Positions 29,134-39,300 of a DNA stretch of 64,000 nucleotides are shown in pieces. The DNA comes from Pseudomonas helvetica (lineage in GTDB: Bacteria; Pseudomonadota; Gammaproteobacteria; Pseudomonadales; Pseudomonadaceae). The notes below the pieces were generated by a model. It was not told where the DNA came from. It was given only the letters and a program-made list of their open reading frames with translations, and made no database searches. Numbering within the stretch: position 1 is the first letter of the stretch; every line of letters begins with the position of its first letter. Both the position numbers and the translations under genes were made by a program. Location: NCBI RefSeq assembly GCF_039908645.1, contig NZ_CP150917.1:5405501-5469500 (forward strand), given 5' to 3'.

Positions 29134-30594
29134 ATGCCTATGTCACGCCCTGCCCCACTCCTGTTGCTACTTACCTGCCTGCTGTTCTTCTTCGCCCTTG
29201 GCAATCACCAGTTACAAGGTTCCACCGAACCCCGCGTTGCCGGGATTGCGATGGAAATGCACCTGGATAACGACTGGGTGACTCCGCGCCTGTTCGGTCA
29301 GCCCTTTCTGGAAAAACCACCGCTGAGCCTTTGGCTCGATGCCGGAGCGATCCGTGCGTTTGGTGGCACGCCATTGGCCGTGCGCCTGGCCTCGGCCTTC
29401 GCCGGGTTGTTCAGCGTGATGCTGCTGTACACCATGCTGCGCCGATTTGGCCGTCCAACGACCATCGCCTGGGTTGCCGGGATCATGCTGGCGACCATGG
29501 CCAGTTACTGGGGCAACGTTCGCGGTGTTGGCGAAGATGCACTGCTGAGCCTGGGCGTAACCCTGGCGCTGCTGTCGTTCTATCAGGCTTATCGCCAACA
29601 AGCCGAACAGCGCGCAGCCTTGGGTAGCTGGCTGCTCTTCGCTGTCGGCATCGCCATCGCCACGTTGAGCAAAGGTGTGCTGGGCCTGGCAATGCCGGGG
29701 GTGGTGATCTTCGCCTACCTGCTGGCCGAAAGCCTGATCGACAAACGCTTCAGCCTGCCGCGCTGGATGGGGCCGGCACTGGCGACCCTGCTCGGGCTGG
29801 TCCCTTTGGTGATCTGGCTGTTCATGCTCTATCAGCGCGGTGGCTCGCAGGCACTGGCCGAAGTGCTCCTGACCAACAGCGTCGGGCGCTTCAACGGCTC
29901 GTTCGTTGAAGCCGGCCACTACGAGCCGTTCTATTACTACCTGGCCAAACTGCCGGAAGCCTTCCTGCCGTGGAACATCCTGGTGTACCTGGGGTTGTGG
30001 CATTTCCGTAAGAGCCTGGTGAACAATCGCTACCTGCTGTTTTTCACGCTGTGGCTGCTCGCCCAGTTCTTCATGCTGACCCTCGCGTCGAGCAAGCGCA
30101 CGGTGTACCTGATGTCGCTGACGCCGGCCGCCGCCGTACTGGCCGCAGAATATGCGGCAGTGCTATACGAGCGCTTGCGCAAGCACACCGAAGCATCAAC
30201 TTTGCTCGGCAAAATCGCCCGCAATCGTCGCGGTATCGCAATCGGCATCATCAGCGTGCTGTTCGTCAGTTATCTGGCCGCAGCCCAATGGATCGTCCCG
30301 CGTGCTGACCGCAAACTGTCGTTCCTGCCATTGACCGAGCAGATTCAGACCATGCAGGCCAACGGACAAGAAGTTGCGCTGTATCAGGCGAACGAACGGA
30401 CTGCCGGGGCAACGGTGTTCTACACCCACACCCTGCTCAAGGACTTGCAGACCGAAGCCGAGCTGACGGCATTTCTCGCCGCCTCTCCCACGCATGTGGC
30501 GCTGATTGCCGCCGAGACTGAGCCCAAGGCCCCGTTGAAGGTACTGAAGAAAATGCTGGTGGGGCGTCAGGATTACTATTTCGTCGCACAGTAA
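29134..30594 (+). CDS. ArnT-like glycosyltransferase (GT39/GT83 type)
   Basis: The 486-residue polytopic protein shows the GT-C pattern: first periplasmic loop with STEPRVAGIAMEM (catalytic acidic residue) and PRLFGQPFLEKPPLSLWLDA, followed by about ten helices and a soluble C-terminal tail (about 400-486). Such enzymes transfer sugars from undecaprenyl phosphate to lipid A or other envelope acceptors. No arn operon is adjacent, so 4-amino-arabinose transfer cannot be claimed. The frame extends upstream to 29,038, but the ATG at 29,134 gives the normal N-terminus. A second, more distant relative lies at 11,137. Confidence 0.85.
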   Translation: MPMSRPAPLLLLLTCLLFFFALGNHQLQGSTEPRVAGIAMEMHLDNDWVTPRLFGQPFLEKPPLSLWLDAGAIRAFGGTPLAVRLASAFAGLFSVMLLYTMLRRFGRPTTIAWVAGIMLATMASYWGNVRGVGEDALLSLGVTLALLSFYQAYRQQAEQRAALGSWLLFAVGIAIATLSKGVLGLAMPGVVIFAYLLAESLIDKRFSLPRWMGPALATLLGLVPLVIWLFMLYQRGGSQALAEVLLTNSVGRFNGSFVEAGHYEPFYYYLAKLPEAFLPWNILVYLGLWHFRKSLVNNRYLLFFTLWLLAQFFMLTLASSKRTVYLMSLTPAAAVLAAEYAAVLYERLRKHTEASTLLGKIARNRRGIAIGIISVLFVSYLAAAQWIVPRADRKLSFLPLTEQIQTMQANGQEVALYQANERTAGATVFYTHTLLKDLQTEAELTAFLAASPTHVALIAAETEPKAPLKVLKKMLVGRQDYYFVAQ

Positions 30595-30610
30595 AACGGC
30601 CAGCAAAAAA

Positions 30611-30640
30611 AACGGCACCTGATGCAGGTGCCGTTTTTTA
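30611..30640. terminator. Bidirectional intrinsic terminator
   Basis: AACGGCACCTG, a short AT loop and CAGGTGCCGTT form an 11-bp stem with A-run before and T-run after. It serves the glycosyltransferase and the convergent phosphatase gene. Confidence 0.9.
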
Positions 30641-30680
30641 TTGCCTGGCAAAAGTAGCCTGGGAGGATCAACCCGCCGGG

Positions 30681-31361
30681 CTATTTGATATCGACTGATT
30701 GCCAGTCAGAGGCTTCGATCAGCCCCAGCAGTTTCGGCTGGGTTTGCGCGGTATCCAGCGTAAAAAATAGCGACGCGCCATACCCAGGGGTCGATGCTGG
30801 CAACTTCAGTTCTTTTTCCAGATCCGCCATGCACTCGCTGTGGGTGACCAGCACCAGGTTACGGCCGGCGACCTTGTGCGCCAGCACGTCACGCAGCATC
30901 GTGCCTTTGCAGTTGAAGAGCCAATCCTGGGCACTGCCGAGCGTATTGAACATATAGCGCGACGTTTGCGTGGTCCGCGTCAACGGACTGTTGTAGATGT
31001 CGGTGTTAGTCAGGCCCAGGTGAGCGAATTGCGAACCTATCCCGACAGCCACCGCACGCGCGCGTTCGGTAATGCCATCGGCACTGTCCAGGCAAGGAGC
31101 AGTGGAGTGGTCGCATCGCTCAACGTGACGGATCAGCACAATCGTATCGCCCTTGGCCCAACTGGCCGCCAGGGCCTTGTCTCCGGCAATGTTGCCGTGG
31201 GCCAGGTCCGCCGGACCGACTGGGCGCAGCAGCCAGAATGCCAACGCGATAACAAAGAGTGATGCCAGTAGTGCAAGGGCAATGTATTTAGCGCGAGTGA
31301 GCCCACCCCGGTTCAGTGAACGCTTGATACCCGCAAAACCCAATCTTGACTCCACCTTCAC
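30681..31361 (-). CDS. Membrane-anchored histidine phosphatase family protein (Ais-like)
   Basis: The 226-residue protein has a short basic N-terminus, one transmembrane helix (about 24-45) and a periplasmic histidine-phosphatase domain. The catalytic RHVE motif is at 78-81 (LIRHVERCDH), and the second His is in LVTHSECMADLE. Ais/PmrG-type relatives dephosphorylate LPS core heptose. The GTG at 31,361 with GAGG 4 nt upstream is preferred; the frame stays open to 31,592 but that extension looks non-coding. It is convergent with an ArnT-like glycosyltransferase, which suggests, but does not prove, a shared role in envelope modification. The 250 bp upstream hold no other gene. Confidence 0.8.
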   Translation of the reverse strand: MKVESRLGFAGIKRSLNRGGLTRAKYIALALLASLFVIALAFWLLRPVGPADLAHGNIAGDKALAASWAKGDTIVLIRHVERCDHSTAPCLDSADGITERARAVAVGIGSQFAHLGLTNTDIYNSPLTRTTQTSRYMFNTLGSAQDWLFNCKGTMLRDVLAHKVAGRNLVLVTHSECMADLEKELKLPASTPGYGASLFFTLDTAQTQPKLLGLIEASDWQSVDIK

Positions 31362-31612
31362 ACTGCCTCGGACACACGAATACCCAATTGTACGGGCAAC
31401 ATTAAAAGTCGATGCGTAAGTACCCAGTGAAATGAATGTGAAAAAATGCTCAACCGACAAGCATGCCCCGTATTTTCTTGTTACGAAAAACGTTTCAGCT
31501 ATCGCGCCTGCCGCCGATATGCCCTCTACGAATACATTCTGCTGGCCTCCAAAAACAATAATCTTCCAGCCAACTGACGATAAGCAGCACAACGTTCCTG
31601 GAGGAATTTTTG

Positions 31613-33532
31613 ATGAATAGCTGGTTCGCCAACATCAGCGTCAACCTGAAGCTGAGCTTGGGCTTCGGCCTGGTGCTGGCCCTTACGTGCATTCTCGCCC
31701 TGACCGGCTGGACCAGCCTGGGTGGACTGATCGACCGCAGCAACTGGATGAGCGATATCACTCAGCTCAATGCGGGTCTGACCAAACTGCGGGTTACCCG
31801 TTTGCAGTACATGCTGGCCAACGGTGACGAAACCGTGGCGCAGACTGTGCAAACCGCCCTCGACGGCTTCAAGGCCCAGCAGCAAAAACTGCTGTCGAGC
31901 CTCAAGAGCCCGGAAAACCTCAAGCTGCTCAATGAACAGGGCACAGTCATCGATGCCTACCAGCAATCGCTGAACAAAATGCGCAGCGCCTATCGGACCG
32001 TGAGCAGTGTGCGTCAGACCATGGGTGAGAATGCCGAAAGCGCCAACACGCTGATCAATGACATCGACACCCGTGTGCGCCAGATGCCCTTGAGCGATCA
32101 ACGCTTCGAACAACTCCTGGCCATCACCGAAGCCAAGGAACAGTTTCAGCTCGCCCGCTACGAGGTTCGCGGTTACATCGCTGACAGCAATCCGGCCACC
32201 GAGCAAAAATCCTTCGCCCAGATGGACGCGGCCATTGCCAGCCTGAAAACACTCAACACGCATTTCGCCGACAGCCAGCAAGATGCGTTGCGCCAATTGC
32301 AAAGCGCCTTGCTCAATTACCGCAACGCATTGCAGGCCTACAAAGCGGCCAACAATGACGCGGTGGTGGCTCGCCAGGAAATGACTGTCCAGGGCAATGA
32401 CATCGTTACGCGCAGTGACGCGCTGTATCAGATCCAGCTGGATCGCCGTGACGCCGAAAGCACTCAGGCGCGCACCCTGCAACTGATCAGTACAGTGCTG
32501 GCATTGCTGGTTGGCGTTCTCGCGGCCGTGATCATCACCCGACAGATCACTCGCCCACTGCGCGAAACCCTGGCGGTGGTCGAACGCATCGCCGGCGGCG
32601 ACCTGACCCATGATGTCCACGTCACCCGTCGTGACGAACTTGGCGTATTGCAGCAAGGCATCGCACGGATGGGCGTCACCCTGCGCGAACTGATCAGCGG
32701 TATCCGCGACGGCGTCACCCAAATCGCCAGCGCTGCGGAAGAGCTGTCGGCGGTGACTGAAGAAACCAGTGCCGGGGTCAACAGCCAGAAAATCGAAACC
32801 GATCAGGTTGCCACCGCCATGCACGAAATGACCGCCACCGTGCAGGAAGTCGCGCGCAACGCCGAAGAAGCGTCGCAAGCGGCAGCAGCGGCTGACGGTG
32901 AAGCCCGCGAAGGCGATAAAGTGGTCAACGAAGCGATCGCTCAGATCGAACGCCTGGCCAGTGAAGTGGTGCGTTCCACCGAAGCCATGACCGTGCTGCA
33001 ACAGGAAAGCGACAAGATCGGCAGCGTCATGGACGTGATCAAGGCAGTGGCCGAACAGACCAACCTGCTGGCGCTCAATGCTGCCATTGAAGCGGCACGC
33101 GCCGGTGAAGCCGGCCGTGGTTTCGCCGTGGTTGCTGACGAAGTGCGTGGCCTGGCCCAACGCACACAGAAATCCACCGAAGAAATCGAAGGCCTGGTCG
33201 CCGGCCTGCAGAACGGCACCCAGCAAGTCGCCGCGGTGATGAACAACAGCCGCAGCCTCACCGACAGCAGCGTCGAGCTGACCCGCAAGGCCGGTGTATC
33301 ACTGGAAAACATCACCCGCACGGTGTCGAACATCCAGTCGATGAACCAGCAGATCGCCGCCGCTGCCGAGCAGCAAAGCGCGGTGGCCGAAGAGATCAGC
33401 CGCAGCATCATCAACGTGCGCGACGTCTCCGAGCAAACGGCCGCCGCCAGCGATGAAACTGCCGCGTCCAGCGTTGAATTGGCACGGCTGGGTAATCAGT
33501 TGCAGATGATGGTCAGCCACTTCCGCGTCTGA
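31613..33532 (+). CDS. Methyl-accepting chemotaxis protein with HBM-type sensor
   Basis: The 639-residue chemoreceptor has TM1 (about 12-33), a long helical periplasmic sensor of ~250 residues that fits the helical bimodular (HBM) domain of McpS-like receptors, TM2 (about 288-308), HAMP (about 309-362) and a cytoplasmic signalling domain. The hairpin tip [20 protein letters not shown] begins at residue 481. HBM receptors of pseudomonads detect TCA intermediates and other organic acids; the ligand here is unknown. A GGAGG ribosome site fixes the ATG at 31,613. It lies just upstream of the Tc toxin locus, but no functional link is shown. Confidence 0.92.
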   Translation: MNSWFANISVNLKLSLGFGLVLALTCILALTGWTSLGGLIDRSNWMSDITQLNAGLTKLRVTRLQYMLANGDETVAQTVQTALDGFKAQQQKLLSSLKSPENLKLLNEQGTVIDAYQQSLNKMRSAYRTVSSVRQTMGENAESANTLINDIDTRVRQMPLSDQRFEQLLAITEAKEQFQLARYEVRGYIADSNPATEQKSFAQMDAAIASLKTLNTHFADSQQDALRQLQSALLNYRNALQAYKAANNDAVVARQEMTVQGNDIVTRSDALYQIQLDRRDAESTQARTLQLISTVLALLVGVLAAVIITRQITRPLRETLAVVERIAGGDLTHDVHVTRRDELGVLQQGIARMGVTLRELISGIRDGVTQIASAAEELSAVTEETSAGVNSQKIETDQVATAMHEMTATVQEVARNAEEASQAAAAADGEAREGDKVVNEAIAQIERLASEVVRSTEAMTVLQQESDKIGSVMDVIKAVAEQTNLLALNAAIEAARAGEAGRGFAVVADEVRGLAQRTQKSTEEIEGLVAGLQNGTQQVAAVMNNSRSLTDSSVELTRKAGVSLENITRTVSNIQSMNQQIAAAAEQQSAVAEEISRSIINVRDVSEQTAAASDETAASSVELARLGNQLQMMVSHFRV

Positions 33533-33570
33533 CCTGCCAACCGTCAATACTCTCGGCCCGTAACGCGCCC

Positions 33571-33608
33571 ATTCAGCCCCTTTCCTGCAACTGGTATGGG
33601 GGCTGAAT
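33571..33608 (+). terminator. Hairpin after the chemoreceptor gene
   Basis: ATTCAGCCCC and GGGGCTGAAT form a perfect 10-bp stem around an 18-nt loop, 39 nt after the stop. No T-run follows. It may end the chemoreceptor transcript before the Tc locus. Confidence 0.4.
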
Positions 33609-33755
33609 ACCGGCGTTCTCTCGACGATAAATCCGAACAACGGATTGCTTTTTCGTACAGCCCAATCCCCAGCCAACCTACCGCGATTCCAGACTGACTC
33701 CTGTACGTTTTCTTCTGCCCAAGAACATTCCGTTCGAACAGGAGAATGACAACAC

Positions 33756-36317
33756 ATGGACGTAAGCAACGGCTCGCTGTTACACAGGTTGATTGACTCC
33801 CCAGGCAACGAAGACGAGACAAAAGCAGACTTCAAGACAGCCATGCAGCACATGGGCTTTGAGTCGGTGTTCGACATCGTGCGCATGACCAAAGAGGAGT
33901 TCACCCTTGAACTCGCCAGGCATACCGACGCAAACGCCGAGCAGGCGTATGGCAACGCGCTGAGCTATGCCCGACAGATCAGCCGTCTGTATCAGGAGCA
34001 TCAGCTGTCATCCGGCGATGCCAGTCGACGTGTTCGGCGCAGTGTTGGTACCGAGTCGACGTCAGGGCCCGCCACCTATCAAGCATTGTTCAACGAGAAT
34101 TGGGAGCAGTTTTGCAAGGACGGTGATATCGCTGCAATCGACTCGCCAGTGGCCTATCTGCGAGCGCTGTATCTGTTTGCCGGACAACTGGAAAAATCGT
34201 CCACACACCCCGACAAGATCACCCTGGAGACGAGGCGTCCGGACCTCAAAAACCTGACGCTGGATCACCAGAGTGCCTTCGCAGCAAAGCCGATGCTGAG
34301 CATCGTCAATGACACCTTGAGCAGTCATGTCCAGGAACACCTGAAAAAAACCAACAACACGAAGTCCGTTCACGAAGTATTGGCCTGCGAGCGCTACCCG
34401 CTCTCTCTGCCCTATGACCTTCATCATCACCAGTGCTTGCTTGGGTTGGGTGCAGATAAACCGGCGCTGGGCGAGTTGAATTATCAGGTCAGTCTGAAAC
34501 TGCCTTTTTTGCTCGACGAGTCTGAATACGGAAGCATTTCCAAGCCCTCTTCCGAGGCTCAGAGACTGATGTCCGGCCTGAGCCCGGAACAGCAGAAGAT
34601 ACTGATAGAGCCACTCGACCCCGATATAGAGGTGAAGGCTTACGGTACTAAAGTCTCCGATCCAAGGCTTAGCGTTGAGCGCTTCAAGGAGCTTACCGGG
34701 CTGACGATGGAGCGGATTGATCAGTTGCTGGCGCAGGGTAAACACCGTCCGAAAGCCTCAACCAACAGCCCGGGGGCCGGTCGTCATTTTTATGGCTGCG
34801 AGTACATCAACACGGCGTCAGCTCGCGACAAGATAATGGTGGTAGCGACGAGCCCCGCGACGTTCAATATCCTCCCCGTAATTTGTTTTGACGTCCTGTT
34901 GCGTATGGTCCGGCTGCAGCGCTGGACCGGTATCCCCGCGGCCGAACTGGACACACTGATCGTCAACGCCATGCACTCGGACGGCACGACATCACTGCCC
35001 GGCCTGAAATCCCTGTGGCTCAATCCAAACACCCTCCGTGTCCTGGGGGTGTATCGATACCTGAATCAGCGTTACGGCATCGCGCCCGAGGAGTTTGCTT
35101 CGCTACTGCACGACATGCCGACATCCGCTTGCGGTGATCGTGCTCCGTTGTTCGATCAAGTGTTCAACCGCACTCAATTGCTCCCGAATCCTCTGCTGCA
35201 AAACGCGGGACAGGACATTGATATCAAAGCCCCCAAATCGCAACCGAGCCTCAACTATCTCGGCGCGGGGTTGGGGCTGACCGTCACGCAAGACTCGCTG
35301 TTACTGCTCGCGGCACAGACCAAAGAACACCTTTCTTCGCTTAAACACGACTTACCCACGGTGTCTTCACTTTACCGCCAGGCCCGCATCGCACAGATGT
35401 TTGGCTTGTCGCCTGTCGAATGCGCAGAAATGGCGCGAACGCTGGGAGGGGAAGCGTTCTGCGAGCTGTTGGCTAAAGGTAAATTGAGCGACCCCTATAA
35501 TCATTCAAGCGACATACTTGACGTATTGATGGCCATGGAATGGGCGGTTGACTGGCTCAAGCAAAACAACCGTGATGTGCTGCAATGGTGTCGCTTGTTC
35601 AGTTCAACGAAGGACGACTTACCGTTCCCCCCTGAGCTGGAGAGACGGCTGGAGACATTTCGAGCTGACACCAATCCTTCTGCTGACCATCAACAGCGCC
35701 TGGTAGAAACGCTGCTGCATGACATTGCCGACTTATCCGCCGAATACGTCCCCAGCGTGATGGCGATGGGCGACACCTCCACAATGGCAGTCGTCACGGA
35801 GATCAAAAATTTCTCGCCAGGAAAAATACCCCAATCGTTGGCGAAGGTCCTTCGCGCTGCCGGAGCCTGCAAGGGGCTGCACCTGAACAGCAGCACGCTA
35901 CAGCAATTGATGAGTAATCCTGCGTGGCTCGCCTCGAACTGCCCAGGAACCCTGACACCTCAAACGCTGTACTTGCTCGAACGCTTCAGTCATTGCGCCC
36001 GCCATCAGCCGCAGTCAGAAGAAAACCTTTTGCATTACTTGCGTTTGGCGAATGAGGCCCCAGCGAAAGACTCCAACGGCCTGCTGGCCAACCTCCTGAA
36101 CTGGAGCATCGAAGAGGTCAGTTGCCTGACCGCGCTATTAGGGCAAAACCGCGCCAGGACAATGGAAGAAGTGGATTGGATCATGCGCTGCCAAGCGTGC
36201 TGCAAGAACACAGGACTGTCGGCAAGCCTCCTGCTCAACGCTACGGCCCTGACAGCCGACAGCTCAACATCCGACTGGAAAACCGTGGGTGAAGCCGTGC
36301 TCGCTGCCCGTCATTGA
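33756..36317 (+). CDS. tcaA: Tc toxin TcA subunit, N-terminal half (TcaA/TccA-like)
   Basis: The 853-residue protein corresponds to the N-terminal part of TcA, the pentameric receptor-binding and pore-forming subunit of Tc (ABC) insecticidal toxin complexes. Its first ~80 residues match the VRP1 (SpvA-like) region (MQHMGFESVFDIVRMTKEEF, QAYGNALSYARQISRLYQEH), and the rest is the alpha-helical shell. Together with the next protein (1361 residues) it totals 2214 residues, near the size of single-chain TcdA. It is therefore a split TcA as in tcaAB/tccAB loci. It is the first gene of the operon; GGAG lies 10 nt before the ATG. No signal peptide is seen. Confidence 0.88.
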   Translation: MDVSNGSLLHRLIDSPGNEDETKADFKTAMQHMGFESVFDIVRMTKEEFTLELARHTDANAEQAYGNALSYARQISRLYQEHQLSSGDASRRVRRSVGTESTSGPATYQALFNENWEQFCKDGDIAAIDSPVAYLRALYLFAGQLEKSSTHPDKITLETRRPDLKNLTLDHQSAFAAKPMLSIVNDTLSSHVQEHLKKTNNTKSVHEVLACERYPLSLPYDLHHHQCLLGLGADKPALGELNYQVSLKLPFLLDESEYGSISKPSSEAQRLMSGLSPEQQKILIEPLDPDIEVKAYGTKVSDPRLSVERFKELTGLTMERIDQLLAQGKHRPKASTNSPGAGRHFYGCEYINTASARDKIMVVATSPATFNILPVICFDVLLRMVRLQRWTGIPAAELDTLIVNAMHSDGTTSLPGLKSLWLNPNTLRVLGVYRYLNQRYGIAPEEFASLLHDMPTSACGDRAPLFDQVFNRTQLLPNPLLQNAGQDIDIKAPKSQPSLNYLGAGLGLTVTQDSLLLLAAQTKEHLSSLKHDLPTVSSLYRQARIAQMFGLSPVECAEMARTLGGEAFCELLAKGKLSDPYNHSSDILDVLMAMEWAVDWLKQNNRDVLQWCRLFSSTKDDLPFPPELERRLETFRADTNPSADHQQRLVETLLHDIADLSAEYVPSVMAMGDTSTMAVVTEIKNFSPGKIPQSLAKVLRAAGACKGLHLNSSTLQQLMSNPAWLASNCPGTLTPQTLYLLERFSHCARHQPQSEENLLHYLRLANEAPAKDSNGLLANLLNWSIEEVSCLTALLGQNRARTMEEVDWIMRCQACCKNTGLSASLLLNATALTADSSTSDWKTVGEAVLAARH

Positions 36318-36345
36318 CCCGTACACCTCTATTCAAGGATCGAAT

Positions 36346-39300
36346 ATGACCGTTGCCATTAAAAAGCAGCTCGATGAAAGCCTGCGCGATGCACTGTTGG
36401 CGCTGTACCTGAACAAAGTCGTGCCCGCCGACGCCACGACAAAAAACCTCAAGCTCAAGACCGCCCAGGATCTCTACGAATACTGGTTACTCGATGTGCT
36501 GGTCAGCCAGGATGTGCCCACCACCCCCGTGGCCTGTGCCATTGCCAGCCTGCAGCACTACATCAATCGCATTCTGATGAACATGGAGCCCGGTTATGAC
36601 TCGGCAACCGATGCTCCCGAGCATGTGCAGACATGGCGCAATGAGATGCACCAGTACCCAACCTGGGCCGCCCATCAAAAGCTGCAGTACTTCCCCGCGA
36701 TCTATCTGGACCCCGGCCTGAGAAACAACAAGAGCGATAACTTCCAGCAACTGGAAAACGACCTCAGCCAAAACCGGATTCAACCCGATGCCGTTCAGAC
36801 TGCCGTGCAGGCCTACCTGACCCGGCTCGAAGAGGTCGCCAACCTGAACATCCTCAATGGCTATATCGAGGGTGTAGATTTCGCCAACAGCACTTATTAC
36901 TTCATCGCCAAATCCCGTAGCGAGAACACCTATTTCTGGCGTTCGCTGAACATGGCTCAACGCCCCCAACAAACTGATCAACCCGACCCGTTCGCCTGGT
37001 CGGACTGGGAAAAAGCCGATGTGCCCATTCCGGATGACGCCATCGAGCATTCGATTCGCCCGGTCTGGTTCAACAATCGCCTGTTTGTCGTCTGGGCCGA
37101 ATGCATTCATCAGGATCCTGCCGCCCACTCCAGCGAAAGCCAAACGACCAGGAACAATCCCCTGTTTCGGCTAAGCCTCAGCTACCGTAAACACGATGGC
37201 AGCTGGAGCACCGCGCGAACCTGCCTGCAGGGTTACGGCGACGATGTAACACTGCAAGACAAGGACTTGAGTTCAATCAAGTCGCTGACAGGTACTGTCG
37301 CCGTCCATCACCAGGAGAACTCGCAGGATTGCCTGATTATTGCCCTATACGTTAACCCGCAAGATGCCAAGGCCGATAACAGTTTTATCTTTCTGAAAAC
37401 AGCCAGCGTCGACAAATACCTCACGCACAGCCCAGGAGTATTCATTCCTAAAGAAGACACAGCAAAAAACCGACGGCATCTGCATTACACACTTACGCAA
37501 GATCTCTGCGTGCTTTCCAACACGCACTCACTTCAACCAAAAATCTCTGCACAAGCAAGATCCAATGCACGCACAGCATTATTAAAGACTTCAATACCCA
37601 TTGATTTAAAAGATAAAAATGTAGCACCCATTGAAAAGCCCGACGAATTTACCGCCAACATAAGCTATGAGCCAACCGAATCAACGCTCACCATGAGTCT
37701 TAAATTAAAGGAGGCTTATCCCCTCAAAAGTGGCGATTCAATTAAATACGTTATATTACGGCCACTATCCGTTAGAGACTCCCAACGCGAACGTACCTCT
37801 TCGTCCAAGACCCTGCCTCACCTAGATAAAGAGTTTACAGCCACATTCGACACCGACCAAATCAAGACAGAAGGTGAACCTTTTTACTACGGATATTGCA
37901 TTACTAACGACGCGGTAAAAAAAACAGAAATTTACTATCTTGCTGCCATCAGACTCAGGATTCGCAACGATTTCCGCACTCCCACAATTAAACGTTCGGG
38001 CACGGTGCAGTTTCTCGACTTCTCGGAATCGACGATTTCGCACAGCGACGAAGGACTTCCCGGTCGTCAGCCAATCAGACTCAACACCGCATTCGCCGCA
38101 GAGTTGATCCAACGTACCGAAAACAGTCTGGACAAACTGTTCAGTACGGAAACACAACGTCTGCCAGAGCCAAAAATTGCAGACACCGATTCCGGAACAA
38201 CCATGGATTTCCACGGCCCTTACGGTCGTTACTTCACAGAACTGTTCCTGTACCTGCCGTGGCTGATCGCCCATCGGTTGAACACAGAACACCAATACGA
38301 CGAGGCCGAACGCTGGATTCGCTATGCCTTCGATCCAGGCCGTAAGCAGTCCGGTTACTGGAATGCGGTCCCTCTGACCGGCCCCGATGTCCCCTCATAT
38401 TCCAGCCAGGCACCTCACGATCCGCACCAGATCGCCCTTAGCCATCCGGTGCATTTTCGCAAGACGCTGTACTTCCTGTACCTCGACATTCTGATCAACC
38501 GAGGCGATGCCGCGTACCGCGAACTGACACCCGATAGCCTCGGCGAGGCAAAGCGCTGGTATGTGCGGGCATTGGATCTGTTGGGGCCACGCCCGGTTGT
38601 TCAACAAGTCGATCAGTGGTCGGCTATCAGCCTGCAAGCGTTGAGCAAGGCACCCAGTAAAAGCCTGCGCACATTCGAAGATTCACTGATCCGTTCAACC
38701 CTGCAATTACGCGAAGGCAGTCCGCAGAACTCCTTACCCGCTATCGATACCCCGCATCTGCGTTTGCCGTTCAACCCGGAACTGCTCAAGCGCTGGGACA
38801 TCGCCGAGAGTCGTTTATACAACCTGCGGCATAACCTCGACATCGTCGGCAAGCCCTTGCATTTGCCGTTATTCGCGGCGCCATTGGAGCCTCGCGCCTT
38901 GCTCAGCGCCAATGCATTGAGCGCTTCAAGCGGCGGAGCTTCGAACCTGCCGAGCACACAAATCCCGCACTATCGCTTCACGGTCATGCACAGTCAGGCC
39001 CTGAGTGCAGTGGAAAGTGTCAACCAGTTCGGCGCCACGCTGCTGTCGCTGATCGAGCGTAAAGAACAAACCCGGTTGCAGGAATTGCAGCAACAGCACG
39101 CCTGGGACCTGGCGAAAATGTCCGTCGGCCTGCAAACCCAGGCGCTACGCATCGACCGGCAAAACCGCCAGGCCCTGCTGGCCAGCAAAGCGATCGTCCG
39201 GGGTCGAATCAGCCACTATCAGCAGTTGCTGGAGAAGGATGTCACTCAAGAAGAAGCTGCCGCCAGCCAACTGTATTTGAGCAGCGGCGCATCCGAACTG

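Noticed and set aside
31362..31592. N-terminal extension of the histidine phosphatase
   Set aside because: The extension has no family similarity and runs across the probable promoter; a GTG with GAGG at 31,361 gives the normal N-terminus.
31526..33226. 566-codon minus-strand open frame
   Set aside because: It is the exact antisense of the chemoreceptor gene; the His/Gly/Phe-rich composition is typical of high-GC shadow frames.
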